Source: Bacteroidales bacterium
GTDB lineage: Bacteria; Bacteroidota; Bacteroidia; Bacteroidales; P3
NCBI GenBank assembly: GCA_017522255.1
Contig: JAFWZP010000075.1
Coordinates: 1-54,005 of the forward strand
Direction of reading: 5' to 3'
Length of the DNA: 54,005 nt
Made by a program: the position numbers and the translations under genes. This document shows, piece after piece, positions 7,760 through 16,228 of the stretch. Each line of letters begins with the position of its first letter. The stretch's first letter is position 1. The notes under the pieces were generated by a model that was not told where the DNA came from, ran no database searches, and worked only from the letters and a program-made list of their open reading frames with translations.

Positions 7760-9580
7760 TCACTCCTTTAAGAATATTTGCATTTCGCAGTCGTGGCAGT
7801 TGAATTGTAGGCGATATTTGTTGTGGTTGTTTTCGAGGTATAGGTTGCCTTTGTAGTCTGCTGCCACCGGGTGTCGTGTGAGGCATTGTCCTAACTCGTA
7901 GCGTATGCAGTATTTGGTAGTCATCAGGGCTTTCCCTTTATAGTCTTTGGTTTTCTCTAATCCGTATTCTTCTACTATGGCACCATGGCGGTTGTAGAAG
8001 CGTTGACTATATTGGTTTATAACGTTTTCGCGGTAATCGGCGGTGGCTTTGTAGTATGGCACATCGTTTTTAGGCATTTGGCATGGTGGGGGTGTGGCAT
8101 CGGCTATGCGTCGTGCTATTAGTTTTTCAACTATCGTGCGTCGCATATCGTTTATTATTGCTGCCGGTATAAAGTAGCTTTGGCTACAATTTATATCTAT
8201 TGAGTTGGCTACGAAAGGGGTGTCGCCCATCTTAGATAGTTGTTTGCGTATCTGTTCGTTTGCCTTTTCGGGTGAGGTGGCTGTTATCTTATCTGTTGTT
8301 ATGCAGTGTTCCACCATGGTATGGTCTTCGTCGATGCCTTGTAGGCAAAAGCCGTCGACAGTGTCGGTCAGTGTAAGTGTTAGTGCTATTTTGCGTTCTG
8401 CCGATTTGTTTTGTAGTTTCTTTTCAAAAGCAAAGTCGTTGTTGCGGTATATTGTCGTGCCGGCGTTTATCTGTGTGTTTTTGTTTAGCCACACTTTGTT
8501 GCCTTCTACTTTGTTTACAAGGCAGCCTTCCAGTTTGCCATTGGGGTCAAAGTAGCATAGGCCGTCGCCGGCGGTAAGGGGTATATTACCTCTTATTATT
8601 ATGCTGTTGCCGTTGCTTTTGACCACTTTGCCTATATATTTGCCACGACTTTTTTGTGTCATAAACGAGGCCATAGGTTGGCGTTGCTCCAAAAAGTAAG
8701 TAGTAAAGCTGCGGTTGAAGGTACGTTCCAAGTCGGGTTCAAACATCAGTGTGGTGCGTCCCGACGAGGCTTTGGTGTAGTCTTCTTTGTTTGATAATAT
8801 ATTGTCAATAAGTTGTCGATAGTATCCTGTTACGTTTTTTACATAGCTTAGGTCTTTGAGTCGTCCTTCAATCTTGAACGATTTAACACCCATGGTTATC
8901 ATCTCTTCGATGTGTGTTGCGGCACTGAAGTCTTTTAGTGAAAGTAGGTGAGTGTTGCGGTGTAGCAGTTGGCCGGCTTCGTTGTAGAGGTTGTAGGCCG
9001 AGCGGCATGGCTGCGAGCAGCATCCGCGGTTGCCGCTATGTTCGTTTAACGATTGCGACAAATAGCATTGTCCGCTATAGCACACACATAGTGCACCTTG
9101 CACAAAGGTTTCTATTTCGGCATGTGTGCTTTGGCATATCTCGCCTATCTGTTTTAGAGATAGCTCGCGACCAAGTATGATGCGTTCAAAACCCACTTTG
9201 TCGAGAAATGCTATCCGTTCAGGATTGATGTTGTGGGTTTGGGTGCTGGCATGCAGTGCTATGGGGGGAAGGTCCATTTCCAATATTCCCATGTCTTGTA
9301 TTATAAGTGCGTCAACGCCGATGTTGTATAGTTGGTGTATCATTTTCTCAGCATCGTCGAGTTCGCTGTCGTGTAGCAGTGTGTTTAGGGCTATGTATAC
9401 TTTGGCATTGTAGGTGTGTGCGTATTGCACCAGCTGTTCGATGTCGTTCAAAGTGTTGGCGGCAGCCACTCGTGCTCCGTATTGTGGTGCTCCTATATAT
9501 AATGCGTCGGCACCATGGTTTATGGCTTCCATACCATATTGCAGGTTCTTGGCAGGTGATAGCAGTTCTATTTTATTCAT
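7760..9580 (-). CDS. U32 family peptidase-like RNA hydroxylation protein (RlhA/TrhP type)
   Basis: U32 proteins are annotated as peptidases, but characterised bacterial members (TrhP, RlhA) help hydroxylate tRNA uridine-34 or 23S rRNA cytidine-2501 using prephenate-dependent chemistry. The barrel begins MNKIELLSPAKNLQYGMEAINHGADALYIG. The cysteine region GALCVCYSGQC (162-172) and GNRGCCSQPCR (183-193) is the family signature. About 606 residues with a long C-terminal extension fit the RlhA/DUF3656-containing branch better than the shorter TrhP. I chose the Met at 9578-9580: upstream codons (MQRIYAQKT) overlap the -7 promoter box and do not belong to the fold. The substrate is inferred. Confidence 0.85.
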   Translation of the reverse strand: MNKIELLSPAKNLQYGMEAINHGADALYIGAPQYGARVAAANTLNDIEQLVQYAHTYNAKVYIALNTLLHDSELDDAEKMIHQLYNIGVDALIIQDMGILEMDLPPIALHASTQTHNINPERIAFLDKVGFERIILGRELSLKQIGEICQSTHAEIETFVQGALCVCYSGQCYLSQSLNEHSGNRGCCSQPCRSAYNLYNEAGQLLHRNTHLLSLKDFSAATHIEEMITMGVKSFKIEGRLKDLSYVKNVTGYYRQLIDNILSNKEDYTKASSGRTTLMFEPDLERTFNRSFTTYFLEQRQPMASFMTQKSRGKYIGKVVKSNGNSIIIRGNIPLTAGDGLCYFDPNGKLEGCLVNKVEGNKVWLNKNTQINAGTTIYRNNDFAFEKKLQNKSAERKIALTLTLTDTVDGFCLQGIDEDHTMVEHCITTDKITATSPEKANEQIRKQLSKMGDTPFVANSIDINCSQSYFIPAAIINDMRRTIVEKLIARRIADATPPPCQMPKNDVPYYKATADYRENVINQYSQRFYNRHGAIVEEYGLEKTKDYKGKALMTTKYCIRYELGQCLTRHPVAADYKGNLYLENNHNKYRLQFNCHDCEMQIFLKE

Positions 9581-9604
9581 CGTTTTTTGTGCATAAATAC
9601 GTTG

Positions 9605-9636
9605 CAAAGTTACGTTTTTTTTCGCTAACGGAGCAA
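9605..9636 (-). promoter_or_regulatory. Promoter of the U32 gene
   Basis: The minus strand reads TTG (9634-9636), 21 bases, then TAACTTTG (9605-9612), 25 bases before the chosen ATG. This placement supports the start at 9580 over the upstream Met at 9607. Confidence 0.6.
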
Positions 9637-9654
9637 TATATCTTCTTATTTTTG

Positions 9655-9662
9655 TACCTTTG
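9655..9662 (+). promoter_or_regulatory. -7 element for the TauE/SafE gene
   Basis: TACCTTTG matches TAnnTTTG and lies 23 bases before the ATG at 9686, giving a very short leader. No clear -33 box is seen; the divergent U32 promoter occupies the upstream bases. Confidence 0.5.
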
Positions 9663-9685
9663 CAATGCTAAAAATGTAAACCAAG

Positions 9686-10483
9686 ATGAGTCAATTGTTT
9701 GATTTTCTACAAAATAGTGATGTTTTCTCGCTCCCTATTATTTGTGTTTTGATAGTGGTGGGAGCTATTGTGGGCTTTATAAATACCATTTCGGGCGGTG
9801 CCACAGCCATCAGTTATGCCCTTTTTATGGCTATGGGTATGCCTATCACAATGGCCAACGGTACCACACGTCTTGGCGTTACCATGCAGTTTGCCACCAC
9901 CTCCATTGTGTTTAGCCGCAAAGGGATACTTAAAAAACACGATGCTTTGCAGGTTGGTATTCCTGTAGCCTTGGGTGCAATAGGCGGTGCTCAAGTGGCT
10001 TCAACCATAAGTCCGCATATATTTGAGATAATACTTGCATGCTTCCTATTTATAATGTTGCTGCTACTGGTGTTTGATGCCAAACGCTTTCTTTCGCAAA
10101 AAGACACTCATGCCGATGGTGGTAGAATATCATTATGGAAAACGCTGCTCTTTGTAGCCATTGGTTTTTATGGTGGTTTCACTCATGTGGGTGTAGGTCT
10201 TATGATATTGTTTGCCTCGGTGCTGGTGCTTAAAACCGACCTTCTTCATGCCAACGGTATCAAACAGCTGGCTGTGGTGCTATACACTCCTTTGGCTCTC
10301 ATTACCTTTGCTTTGAACGGACAAGTAAACTGGCCGGTGGCCATCATATACGGAATAGGCAATGTGTTTGGTGGATACATCGGAAGCAAGAAAGCCATCA
10401 GTTGGGGAACCAACTTCATACGATGGTTCACCATTGTAATCATCAGTATATTTGCGAGCTTCCTTTTGATAAAAAACATCTAA
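9686..10483 (+). CDS. TauE/SafE (TSUP) family membrane permease
   Basis: TSUP proteins are inner-membrane carriers, mostly linked to export or uptake of small sulfur-containing or organic anions. The 265 residues show about eight hydrophobic segments, starting with IICVLIVVGAIVGFINTISGGATAISYALFMAMGMPI. The motif FINTISGGATA and the second-half counterpart FYGGFTHVGVGLMILFASVLVL are the two related halves usual for this family. The end is WFTIVIISIFASFLLIKNI. It is divergent from the U32 gene with 105 bases between starts, and it has no sulfur-metabolism gene beside it, so the substrate is unknown. Confidence 0.85.
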   Translation: MSQLFDFLQNSDVFSLPIICVLIVVGAIVGFINTISGGATAISYALFMAMGMPITMANGTTRLGVTMQFATTSIVFSRKGILKKHDALQVGIPVALGAIGGAQVASTISPHIFEIILACFLFIMLLLLVFDAKRFLSQKDTHADGGRISLWKTLLFVAIGFYGGFTHVGVGLMILFASVLVLKTDLLHANGIKQLAVVLYTPLALITFALNGQVNWPVAIIYGIGNVFGGYIGSKKAISWGTNFIRWFTIVIISIFASFLLIKNI

Positions 10484-10516
10484 AAGTCTTTCCATCTCTA
10501 TAGTATACTGCAATCT

Positions 10517-10524
10517 TATCTTTG
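10517..10524 (+). promoter_or_regulatory. Weak -7 match upstream of tolC
   Basis: TATCTTTG fits TAnnTTTG but has no -33 partner and lies 175 bases before the gene. The sigma-54 promoter at 10636 is the better candidate. Confidence 0.25.
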
Positions 10525-10541
10525 TATAGGTTAAGGCAATA

Positions 10542-10580
10542 TGTATAACGATTATACACCCAATGTCAAATAATTAGACA
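10542..10580 (+). promoter_or_regulatory. Two tandem 17-bp dyads (TGT-N11-ACA), candidate activator sites
   Basis: TGTATAACGATTATACA (10542-10558) has perfect 7-bp arms. TGTCAAATAATTAGACA (10564-10580) has 7 of 8 arm positions matched. Both are TGT-N11-ACA, 17 bp like NtrC-type sites. Their centres are 22 bp apart, so they face the same side of the helix. They lie about 90-112 bases before the start point predicted from the sigma-54 promoter. Confidence 0.6.
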
Positions 10581-10635
10581 GTGGAGGATTGGTGCGTTTT
10601 TGCTAAATAGTGCATATACAACGACTTGTGTTTTG

Positions 10636-10651
10636 TGGCACGCTTTTTGTA
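10636..10651 (+). promoter_or_regulatory. Candidate sigma-54 promoter of the efflux cluster
   Basis: TGGCACG-CTTT-TTGTA matches the sigma-54 consensus TGGCACG-N4-TTGCW at all but one position. GG (10637-10638) and the second doublet GT (10649-10650; consensus GC) are spaced by 10 bases as required. Transcription would start near 10662, 37 bases before tolC. The NtrC-type activator encoded at 19869 retains its sigma-54 contact loop. Confidence 0.65.
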
Positions 10652-10698
10652 CATATAAATGGTGTAAGCATATTAAAACACGAAATAAAGATAAAGAG

Positions 10699-12030
10699 AT
10701 GATAAGAAAGCTGTTTTTAGTAATTGTAATGAACGCCTTTGTGGCACACGCAGGCCACTGTCAAACCATGAGTATGGACGAGTGCATGGCCTACGCCGTG
10801 GAGCATGCCGCAGAGGTAGGCAGGCAACAGTGCCACCTTGCCAATGCCACTTGGGAATATCGTAGTTCTGTGGCTTCGTTGTTCCCCTCGGTGTCGGCAA
10901 GTGTGGCGGGTGCCGCCAACTTCGGTCGCTCTATCGACCCTGAGACTAACAACTACACCACCGTGTCGACCATCGGGAACCAATACGGAGTGTCCGGCTC
11001 CATGCCGCTATTTGTGGGCATGAGGCAGGTAAACGCCGTACGTCTTGCCAAGACCGGCAAGTTGCTTGGCATGCACCAAGTGGAGATTGCCCGTGTGCAG
11101 GCTGCCGCCGCAGCTATGGATGCCTACATCGAAGCCCTCTATTATAAAGAAATGACTGCCATTGCTCAAAAGCAGGTAGATGATGCATCTGCTTTGTTGC
11201 AAAAGACCGAAAAGCTCTACACCCTTGGCCGAAAGAGTGCTGCCGATGTGGCGGAGATAAAATCGCAGAAAGCCAACAGCGACTATATGCTTGCCGAACA
11301 GGAAAACAAAGCCCGTTTGGCTATGATTCAGCTTCGCAACGTTATGAACTATCCGCAAACTATGCCGCTGCTGTTGACCGACATTAACGAAATTACCCCC
11401 TCGATAATAGAAGCCGCCGATGCCGACAGCCTCGCCGCATTTGCCATCGAGCACAACGACAGGGCTTTGGCTGCAAAGCTCCAAACCCGTCAAAGCCGGA
11501 TAGAATACTCCATGGCCAAGGGTGCCGCACTGCCTACATTGTATCTATATGGTGGCTACAACACCAGCTATTTTACCAACATCGACCACATTGCGGCCTA
11601 CGACTCTTTTTGGAACCAACTGAAAAACAACCAAGGAGCATACGTGCAGGTGGGCATTAGCATTCCACTCTTTTCGGGCCTTAGTCGCACTGCCGACATT
11701 GCTCGAAGCCGAAACTCTTGGAACATCGCCCGCATAAACGAAGCCGAAACCTTGAAGGAGATAGAAAACGAGGTGGCTACCACGCTGCAAGAGCTTCGAG
11801 GCCTTGCCAAACAACACATTGCGGCCAACGCCAAAGCCGAGGCGGCTCGCATGGCCTACGATGGCATGAAAGCCAAATACGAAAAGGGTCTCGCCTCGGC
11901 AATAGACCTGCAAACCACCGCCACCCTACTGCTGCAAGCCGAAGCCGAATGCCTTTACACCGGGCTGAGGTACGTTGCCCGGCAGCGTATGATGGAATAC
12001 TACGGTGGAAAACCTTTGATAAGAAAATAG
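10699..12030 (+). CDS. TolC-family outer membrane efflux protein
   Basis: This is the outer-membrane channel of a tripartite efflux system. I start it at MIRKLFLVIVMNAFVAHAGHCQT, a signal peptide cleaved near CQT; the open frame extends 33 codons upstream, across the sigma-54 promoter. The mature part begins MSMDECMAYAVEHAAEVGRQQ, the usual TolC opening helix. Two repeats follow with coiled-coil segments (YTLGRKSAADVAEIKSQKANSDYMLAEQENKARLAMIQLRNVMNY and YDGMKAKYEKGLASAIDLQTTATLLLQAEAECLYTGLRYV), and the beta-strand piece IPLFSGLSRTADIARSRNSW. At about 443 residues it is family-sized. It is the first gene of the cluster. Confidence 0.9.
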   Translation: MIRKLFLVIVMNAFVAHAGHCQTMSMDECMAYAVEHAAEVGRQQCHLANATWEYRSSVASLFPSVSASVAGAANFGRSIDPETNNYTTVSTIGNQYGVSGSMPLFVGMRQVNAVRLAKTGKLLGMHQVEIARVQAAAAAMDAYIEALYYKEMTAIAQKQVDDASALLQKTEKLYTLGRKSAADVAEIKSQKANSDYMLAEQENKARLAMIQLRNVMNYPQTMPLLLTDINEITPSIIEAADADSLAAFAIEHNDRALAAKLQTRQSRIEYSMAKGAALPTLYLYGGYNTSYFTNIDHIAAYDSFWNQLKNNQGAYVQVGISIPLFSGLSRTADIARSRNSWNIARINEAETLKEIENEVATTLQELRGLAKQHIAANAKAEAARMAYDGMKAKYEKGLASAIDLQTTATLLLQAEAECLYTGLRYVARQRMMEYYGGKPLIRK

Positions 12031-12072
12031 ATGTTTTACCATTGTGAAAAAGTCATAATTATGATACTATAT

Positions 12073-12226
12073 TTTAAGAATTGCAGTGTTCAAAAACAAC
12101 CATTGGAGAGATACTTTGTGAAGAGTGCATCCTTCACGCGAGAAGATTGGAGTCTTCAGACGAGAAGATTGGAGTCTTCAGACATGAAGATTGGAGTCTT
12201 CACAAAGAGAAAATACAGTGATTGAA
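12073..12226 (+). repeat. 22-bp-phased intergenic repeat array B (TTGGAG core)
   Basis: Cut into 22-mers from 12073, six of the seven units carry TTGGAG, TTGCAG or a hairpin variant at unit positions 9-14; the seventh is degenerate. Units 12139-12160 and 12161-12182 are identical, and 12183-12204 differs at a few end positions. The best units contain the small dyad GAAGA-TTGGAG-TCTTC; unit 12117-12138 keeps GAAGA...CTTC with a changed middle. The array fills most of the tolC-adaptor gap (12031-12360), which holds no gene. Short frames across it are artefacts of the repeats. Confidence 0.8.
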
Positions 12227-12360
12227 AATCAATCATTTACAAATAACGAAAAGAACATCGAAACTTTATCCTTTAAAAGGCGAATATTTTAACAAATAAT
12301 CCTCGGATATGACCCGATAAGAAACGCAGAAATAGAATTTTTGAAATTAATACATACGAA

Positions 12361-13620
12361 ATGGACATACAAAGAGAGAAACCCAAAGGCTGGAAAGCCA
12401 TCATTAGAAAGAAAAACATTCCCTACGCATTGGCAGCGGTAGGTATGGGCGTGATAGTGTGGTTGCTGCTGCAAGACCGCTCGTCGACAATGCGTGTAGA
12501 TGCCACCACGCTGAGTGTGGCCACCGCCCAAGAAGGCGAGTTTAACGACTATGCACGCCTTAGCGGAACGGTGCAACCGATGACCACCGTGCAGCTATCG
12601 CCATTGGAAAGCGGTGTGGTGGAACGCATAGTGTGCGAAGAAGGCTCCGCCGTAAAGCGTGGCGACGTGATATTGGAGATGACCAACAACCAGCTGTCGC
12701 TGCAGATATTGCAATCCGAGGCCGACCTTGCCGAGAAGCAAAACATACTGCGAAACACGCTTATATCCATGGAGCAGGAACGCCTGCAATTACGACAAGA
12801 AAAGCTACAGCTGGACCTCGAGGTGAGCCGAATGGAACGTACCTACAAGCAAAACGAAGAGTTGTACAACGCCGACCTCATTGCCCGCGAAGACTATCTG
12901 CAAAGCAAAGAGAACTACGAGCTGGCAAAAAACAAACGTCATCTTATACTCGAACGCCAACGACAGGACTCCTTGTACCGCAGCAGTCAGGTGCAGCAGA
13001 TGGAAGAAAGCCTGCAATCGATGATGCTGAACATACGCCTTGTGCGTGAGCGAGTGGAGAACCTGAAGATAAAAGCACCCATCGACGGCGAAGTAGGAAT
13101 GTTGGAAGCAGTGCTGGGACAGTCGCTAAGCCAAGGCATGAACATCGGGCAGATAAACGACCTATCGGCCTACAAGGTGCAAGCCTTGATAGACGAACAC
13201 TACATAGACCGCATAAACACCGGACTTACCGCCACCTTCGAGCGACAAGACAACCGCTACGAAATGCAACTACGCAAGGTTTATCCCGAAGTTCGCAATG
13301 GTCAGTTTAAAGCCGACTTCCGTTTCAGCGGCGAGGTGCCGGAGAACATACGCAGCGGACAAACCTACTATCTAAATTTACAACTTGGACAACCCACGCA
13401 GGCAGTGATAATACCACGCGGTTCGTTCTTCCAACACACCGGAGGCAAATGGATTTATGTCCTTGACCCTAGTGGCGAAAAAGCCCACAAGCGTGAAATA
13501 AAAATAGGCCGACAGAACCCTCAGTACTACGAAATAATAGAAGGCCTAAGGGACGGCGAAAAGGTGATAACCTCGAGCTACGACAACTTTGGCGACAACG
13601 ATGTACTGATACTTAAATAA
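12361..13620 (+). CDS. Periplasmic adaptor (HlyD/MacA-type membrane fusion protein)
   Basis: This protein bridges the inner-membrane transporter and the TolC-like channel. One transmembrane anchor lies at about 20-38 (YALAAVGMGVIVWLLLQ). It is followed by a barrel/lipoyl half (GTVQPMTTVQLSPLESGVVERIVCEEGSAVKRGDVILEM, about 62-100), a long coiled-coil hairpin (about 105-235, SEADLAEKQNILRNTL to MMLNIRLVRERVENLK), the second lipoyl half (IKAPIDGEVGMLEAVLGQSLSQGMNIGQI) and C-terminal beta domains with VIIPRGSFFQHTGGKWIYVL. The 419 residues are typical. It sits between tolC and the first permease, with a repeat-filled gap on each side. Confidence 0.9.
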   Translation: MDIQREKPKGWKAIIRKKNIPYALAAVGMGVIVWLLLQDRSSTMRVDATTLSVATAQEGEFNDYARLSGTVQPMTTVQLSPLESGVVERIVCEEGSAVKRGDVILEMTNNQLSLQILQSEADLAEKQNILRNTLISMEQERLQLRQEKLQLDLEVSRMERTYKQNEELYNADLIAREDYLQSKENYELAKNKRHLILERQRQDSLYRSSQVQQMEESLQSMMLNIRLVRERVENLKIKAPIDGEVGMLEAVLGQSLSQGMNIGQINDLSAYKVQALIDEHYIDRINTGLTATFERQDNRYEMQLRKVYPEVRNGQFKADFRFSGEVPENIRSGQTYYLNLQLGQPTQAVIIPRGSFFQHTGGKWIYVLDPSGEKAHKREIKIGRQNPQYYEIIEGLRDGEKVITSSYDNFGDNDVLILK

Positions 13621-13705
13621 CGTACAGACGCGCCGTGGCACGTCTCTCATAAATAGAACAACAAACATAGCCGTACAGACGTGCCGCGGCACATCTCCAA
13701 TAACG
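13621..13705 (+). repeat. Two copies of a palindromic repeat (GTACAGACGYGCC-GGCACRTCTC)
   Basis: Copies start at 13621 and 13672, 51 bp apart. Each contains the dyad AGACG(C/T)GCC...GGCACGTCT (second copy GGCACATCT). They are not in the 22-bp phase of the other arrays and look like a separate dispersed palindromic element. They fill the 112-base gap between adaptor and permease genes. Confidence 0.7.
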
Positions 13706-13732
13706 AATAACAAACAAATAAAACATAAAGAT

Positions 13733-16180
13733 ATGTATATAAAGAATTTCATAACCCTTTTGCGTCGCTACTCCACATCATCGACGCTGAATATAGTAGG
13801 CATGGCCATAGGCTTTGCAGCCGTATATCTTATAATGGTACAAGTAAGGCACGACCTATCATTCAATAGAGTAATACCGAACTCCGACCGCATCTACCGC
13901 ATGGAGTACCCCTCGTGGCAGAAAGAAGGCGAATGGTTTCCAATGTGGAACCGCACATGGCCCGATATAATATGCGAGCAAATACCCGAAGTGGAAGCCT
14001 CCGGAAGTATATGGACTCACGGCGGATACCAATTTACCCGTGAGTTCTCAATAAGCCGAAATGCCACTGTCGAGAACTTCACCATACACGTATCGAGTGC
14101 CGAAAAGGAAGGGTTGGAGGTTTTCCCCTTCGAGTTTATAGAAGGAGGACTGGAAAACTTCAACAACGTTACCGAGATGATAATATCCGAAGAGGTAGCC
14201 AAGAAGTACGACCTAAAGGTAGGCGACGTGCTACACCTTGGACGTGGCGCCCAATATCCGCAGCTACGTACCATTGTGGGAGTGTACAAAAACTTTCCCA
14301 AGCCCAGCAACATAGCCACTTGCGAAGGCTATGTGGGTATGCAACCTCAGGAGCAAACCGGTGCCAACAATTGGAACGACACCTACTATGTACGCCTCAA
14401 AGAAGGTGCATCGGCCGAGGAAGTAACCAAAAAGATGACCGAAAACCTACGCAACCAAGCAAGAAAAGAAGGCATACCCGAAGATGGCTTAGACCAATTT
14501 ATTAAAGAGCTATACCCCCGACTCAACCCTCTGGGCGAATTGTATTTCGCAACAGATGTGTTAGACGAAGGCTTCCAAGGCAGCCGCACTACTACCTACA
14601 CCCTCATAGCCATTGCCGGTCTTATATTGATTATTACATTCATCAACTTCGTAAACTTCTTCTTTGCCCTTATACCCACTCGCATACGAGCCATCAACAC
14701 ACACAAAGTGTTTGGAGCACCTACCCGTAAGCTACGCCTAAGCATACTGTTCGAAACCGTGGGGCTTACACTCCTTGCCGTGTTGGGTGCGACTGTGCCG
14801 GTGTTGATCTTTGCCGAAACACCGCTGTCGGAATACATATCCACATCGGTAGGATTGGCTAACAATTGGGATATAGCACTTGCACTTGTTGCATTGCTAC
14901 TGCTCTTTGGCATGGTGGTAAGCCTATATCCTGCCCATTATATCACAAGTTTTTCGCCGGCATTTGTACTCAAAGGCTCTTTCCATGCCACCAAAAGCGG
15001 CAAGATACTTCGATACACATTGGTAGGCATACAATACGTTATATCCATAGCTCTTATTATTTGTTCGTTGCTTATCCAACGTCAACATAAGTATATGCTC
15101 AACTACGATATGGGTTTCAACAAAGAACACCTGCTGACAGTGGAAGTTCCACTCGAAGCCCTTGCACCCGAAAAGCAGGACGACGAGAGCGGAAGAATAC
15201 ACTACCGCCGTCGCGATGCCTTTATGGATAAGATAAAACAACACCCAAACATCGTGGACGTTACTTTCGGAAACTATGATTTGGTAACTGCCGGTGGAAT
15301 GTTCTGGACAAGAGAGTTGGAGGGCAACAAAGAAAAACCCATATCGTACAACGTATATCCCGTATCGTGGAACTTCCTGCAGGTGATGGGCATTGAACTT
15401 GAAGAGGGACGCTACTTCCAACCATCGGACGAAGACCAAGTAAGCGGCACATACATCTTTAACCGCGAAGCCGCCAAGCAGTTTGGATTAACCTTGGATA
15501 CAAAGTTGATGGCACACATGCGAGGACATGATGCTCCAATAGTGGGAATATGCAAGGACTTCAACTTCGAGCCTTTGCATGCCACCCCTCGTCCGTTTGC
15601 ATTTATGGTGTATGGACAATATGCCTGGGGCTACCCAACACACACCTACATTCGCACCACTGCCAATGCCGACTTTGCCGAAGTGAAGAAGTATGTCGAG
15701 GAAACCATAGCCGAGTTTGCCCCCAATGCCAACCCCGAATCGTACGAAGTAAAGTTCTACGACACCGAGCTGCAAATCAACTATCAGGTGGAAGACAAGC
15801 TGTCCACCCTTGTGGCAGTGTTCTCAGTTCTTTCCATTATCATATCCATAATAGGAGTGTTTGGTCTGGTGCTGTTCGAAACGCAGTATCGTCGTCGCGA
15901 GATAGGCATACGCCGTGTGCATGGTGCCACTACAGCCATAGTGCTCCGAATGTTCAACAAACAATATCTATGCATCGTGGCTGTGTGTTCGGCCATAGCC
16001 ATACCGCTTAGCTACATCATCATCTCGCGATGGATGGAGCAGTTTGCCTACCGTGCCACCATGCCGTGGTGGGTCTTCGCCCTGGCAGTGGCCATCATTG
16101 CAGTTATAACCGTGGCTACGGTGTCTGTCCGCTCGTGGAAGGCAGTGCACGAAAACCCAACCAATTCAATAGCCAATTAA
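13733..16180 (+). CDS. ABC transporter permease 1 (FtsX/MacB-type)
   Basis: This is an inner-membrane permease of the MacB/LolCDE superfamily. The N-terminal helix (NIVGMAIGFAAVYLIMVQV, about 20-40) is followed by a MacB-type periplasmic core domain (about 45-270). Three FtsX helices lie at about 285-315 (TYTLIAIAGLILIITFINFVNFFFALI), 340-360 and 380-410, and a second repeat of helix (YTLVGIQYVISIALIICSLLI), periplasmic domain and three C-terminal helices follows. This eight-helix double arrangement of about 800 residues is common in Bacteroidetes. The conserved QYRRREIGIRRVHGAT coupling segment precedes the last helices. The ATPase is 48 bases downstream. Confidence 0.9.
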   Translation: MYIKNFITLLRRYSTSSTLNIVGMAIGFAAVYLIMVQVRHDLSFNRVIPNSDRIYRMEYPSWQKEGEWFPMWNRTWPDIICEQIPEVEASGSIWTHGGYQFTREFSISRNATVENFTIHVSSAEKEGLEVFPFEFIEGGLENFNNVTEMIISEEVAKKYDLKVGDVLHLGRGAQYPQLRTIVGVYKNFPKPSNIATCEGYVGMQPQEQTGANNWNDTYYVRLKEGASAEEVTKKMTENLRNQARKEGIPEDGLDQFIKELYPRLNPLGELYFATDVLDEGFQGSRTTTYTLIAIAGLILIITFINFVNFFFALIPTRIRAINTHKVFGAPTRKLRLSILFETVGLTLLAVLGATVPVLIFAETPLSEYISTSVGLANNWDIALALVALLLLFGMVVSLYPAHYITSFSPAFVLKGSFHATKSGKILRYTLVGIQYVISIALIICSLLIQRQHKYMLNYDMGFNKEHLLTVEVPLEALAPEKQDDESGRIHYRRRDAFMDKIKQHPNIVDVTFGNYDLVTAGGMFWTRELEGNKEKPISYNVYPVSWNFLQVMGIELEEGRYFQPSDEDQVSGTYIFNREAAKQFGLTLDTKLMAHMRGHDAPIVGICKDFNFEPLHATPRPFAFMVYGQYAWGYPTHTYIRTTANADFAEVKKYVEETIAEFAPNANPESYEVKFYDTELQINYQVEDKLSTLVAVFSVLSIIISIIGVFGLVLFETQYRRREIGIRRVHGATTAIVLRMFNKQYLCIVAVCSAIAIPLSYIIISRWMEQFAYRATMPWWVFALAVAIIAVITVATVSVRSWKAVHENPTNSIAN

Positions 16181-16228
16181 CAACCAAAGAAAGTAAACGA
16201 ATTAATAAACGATAAAACAATAATAATC

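Noticed and set aside
9581-9607. N-terminal 9-codon extension of the U32 gene
   Set aside because: It overlaps the -7 promoter box, and the conserved N-terminus starts at MNKIELLSP.
10600-10698. N-terminal 33-codon extension of the TolC gene
   Set aside because: It would cover the sigma-54 promoter, and the signal peptide begins cleanly at the Met at 10699.
12031-12225. Plus-strand 64-residue open frame after tolC
   Set aside because: Its second half is a translation of the 22-bp repeats (LESSD-type text); no start signal is seen.
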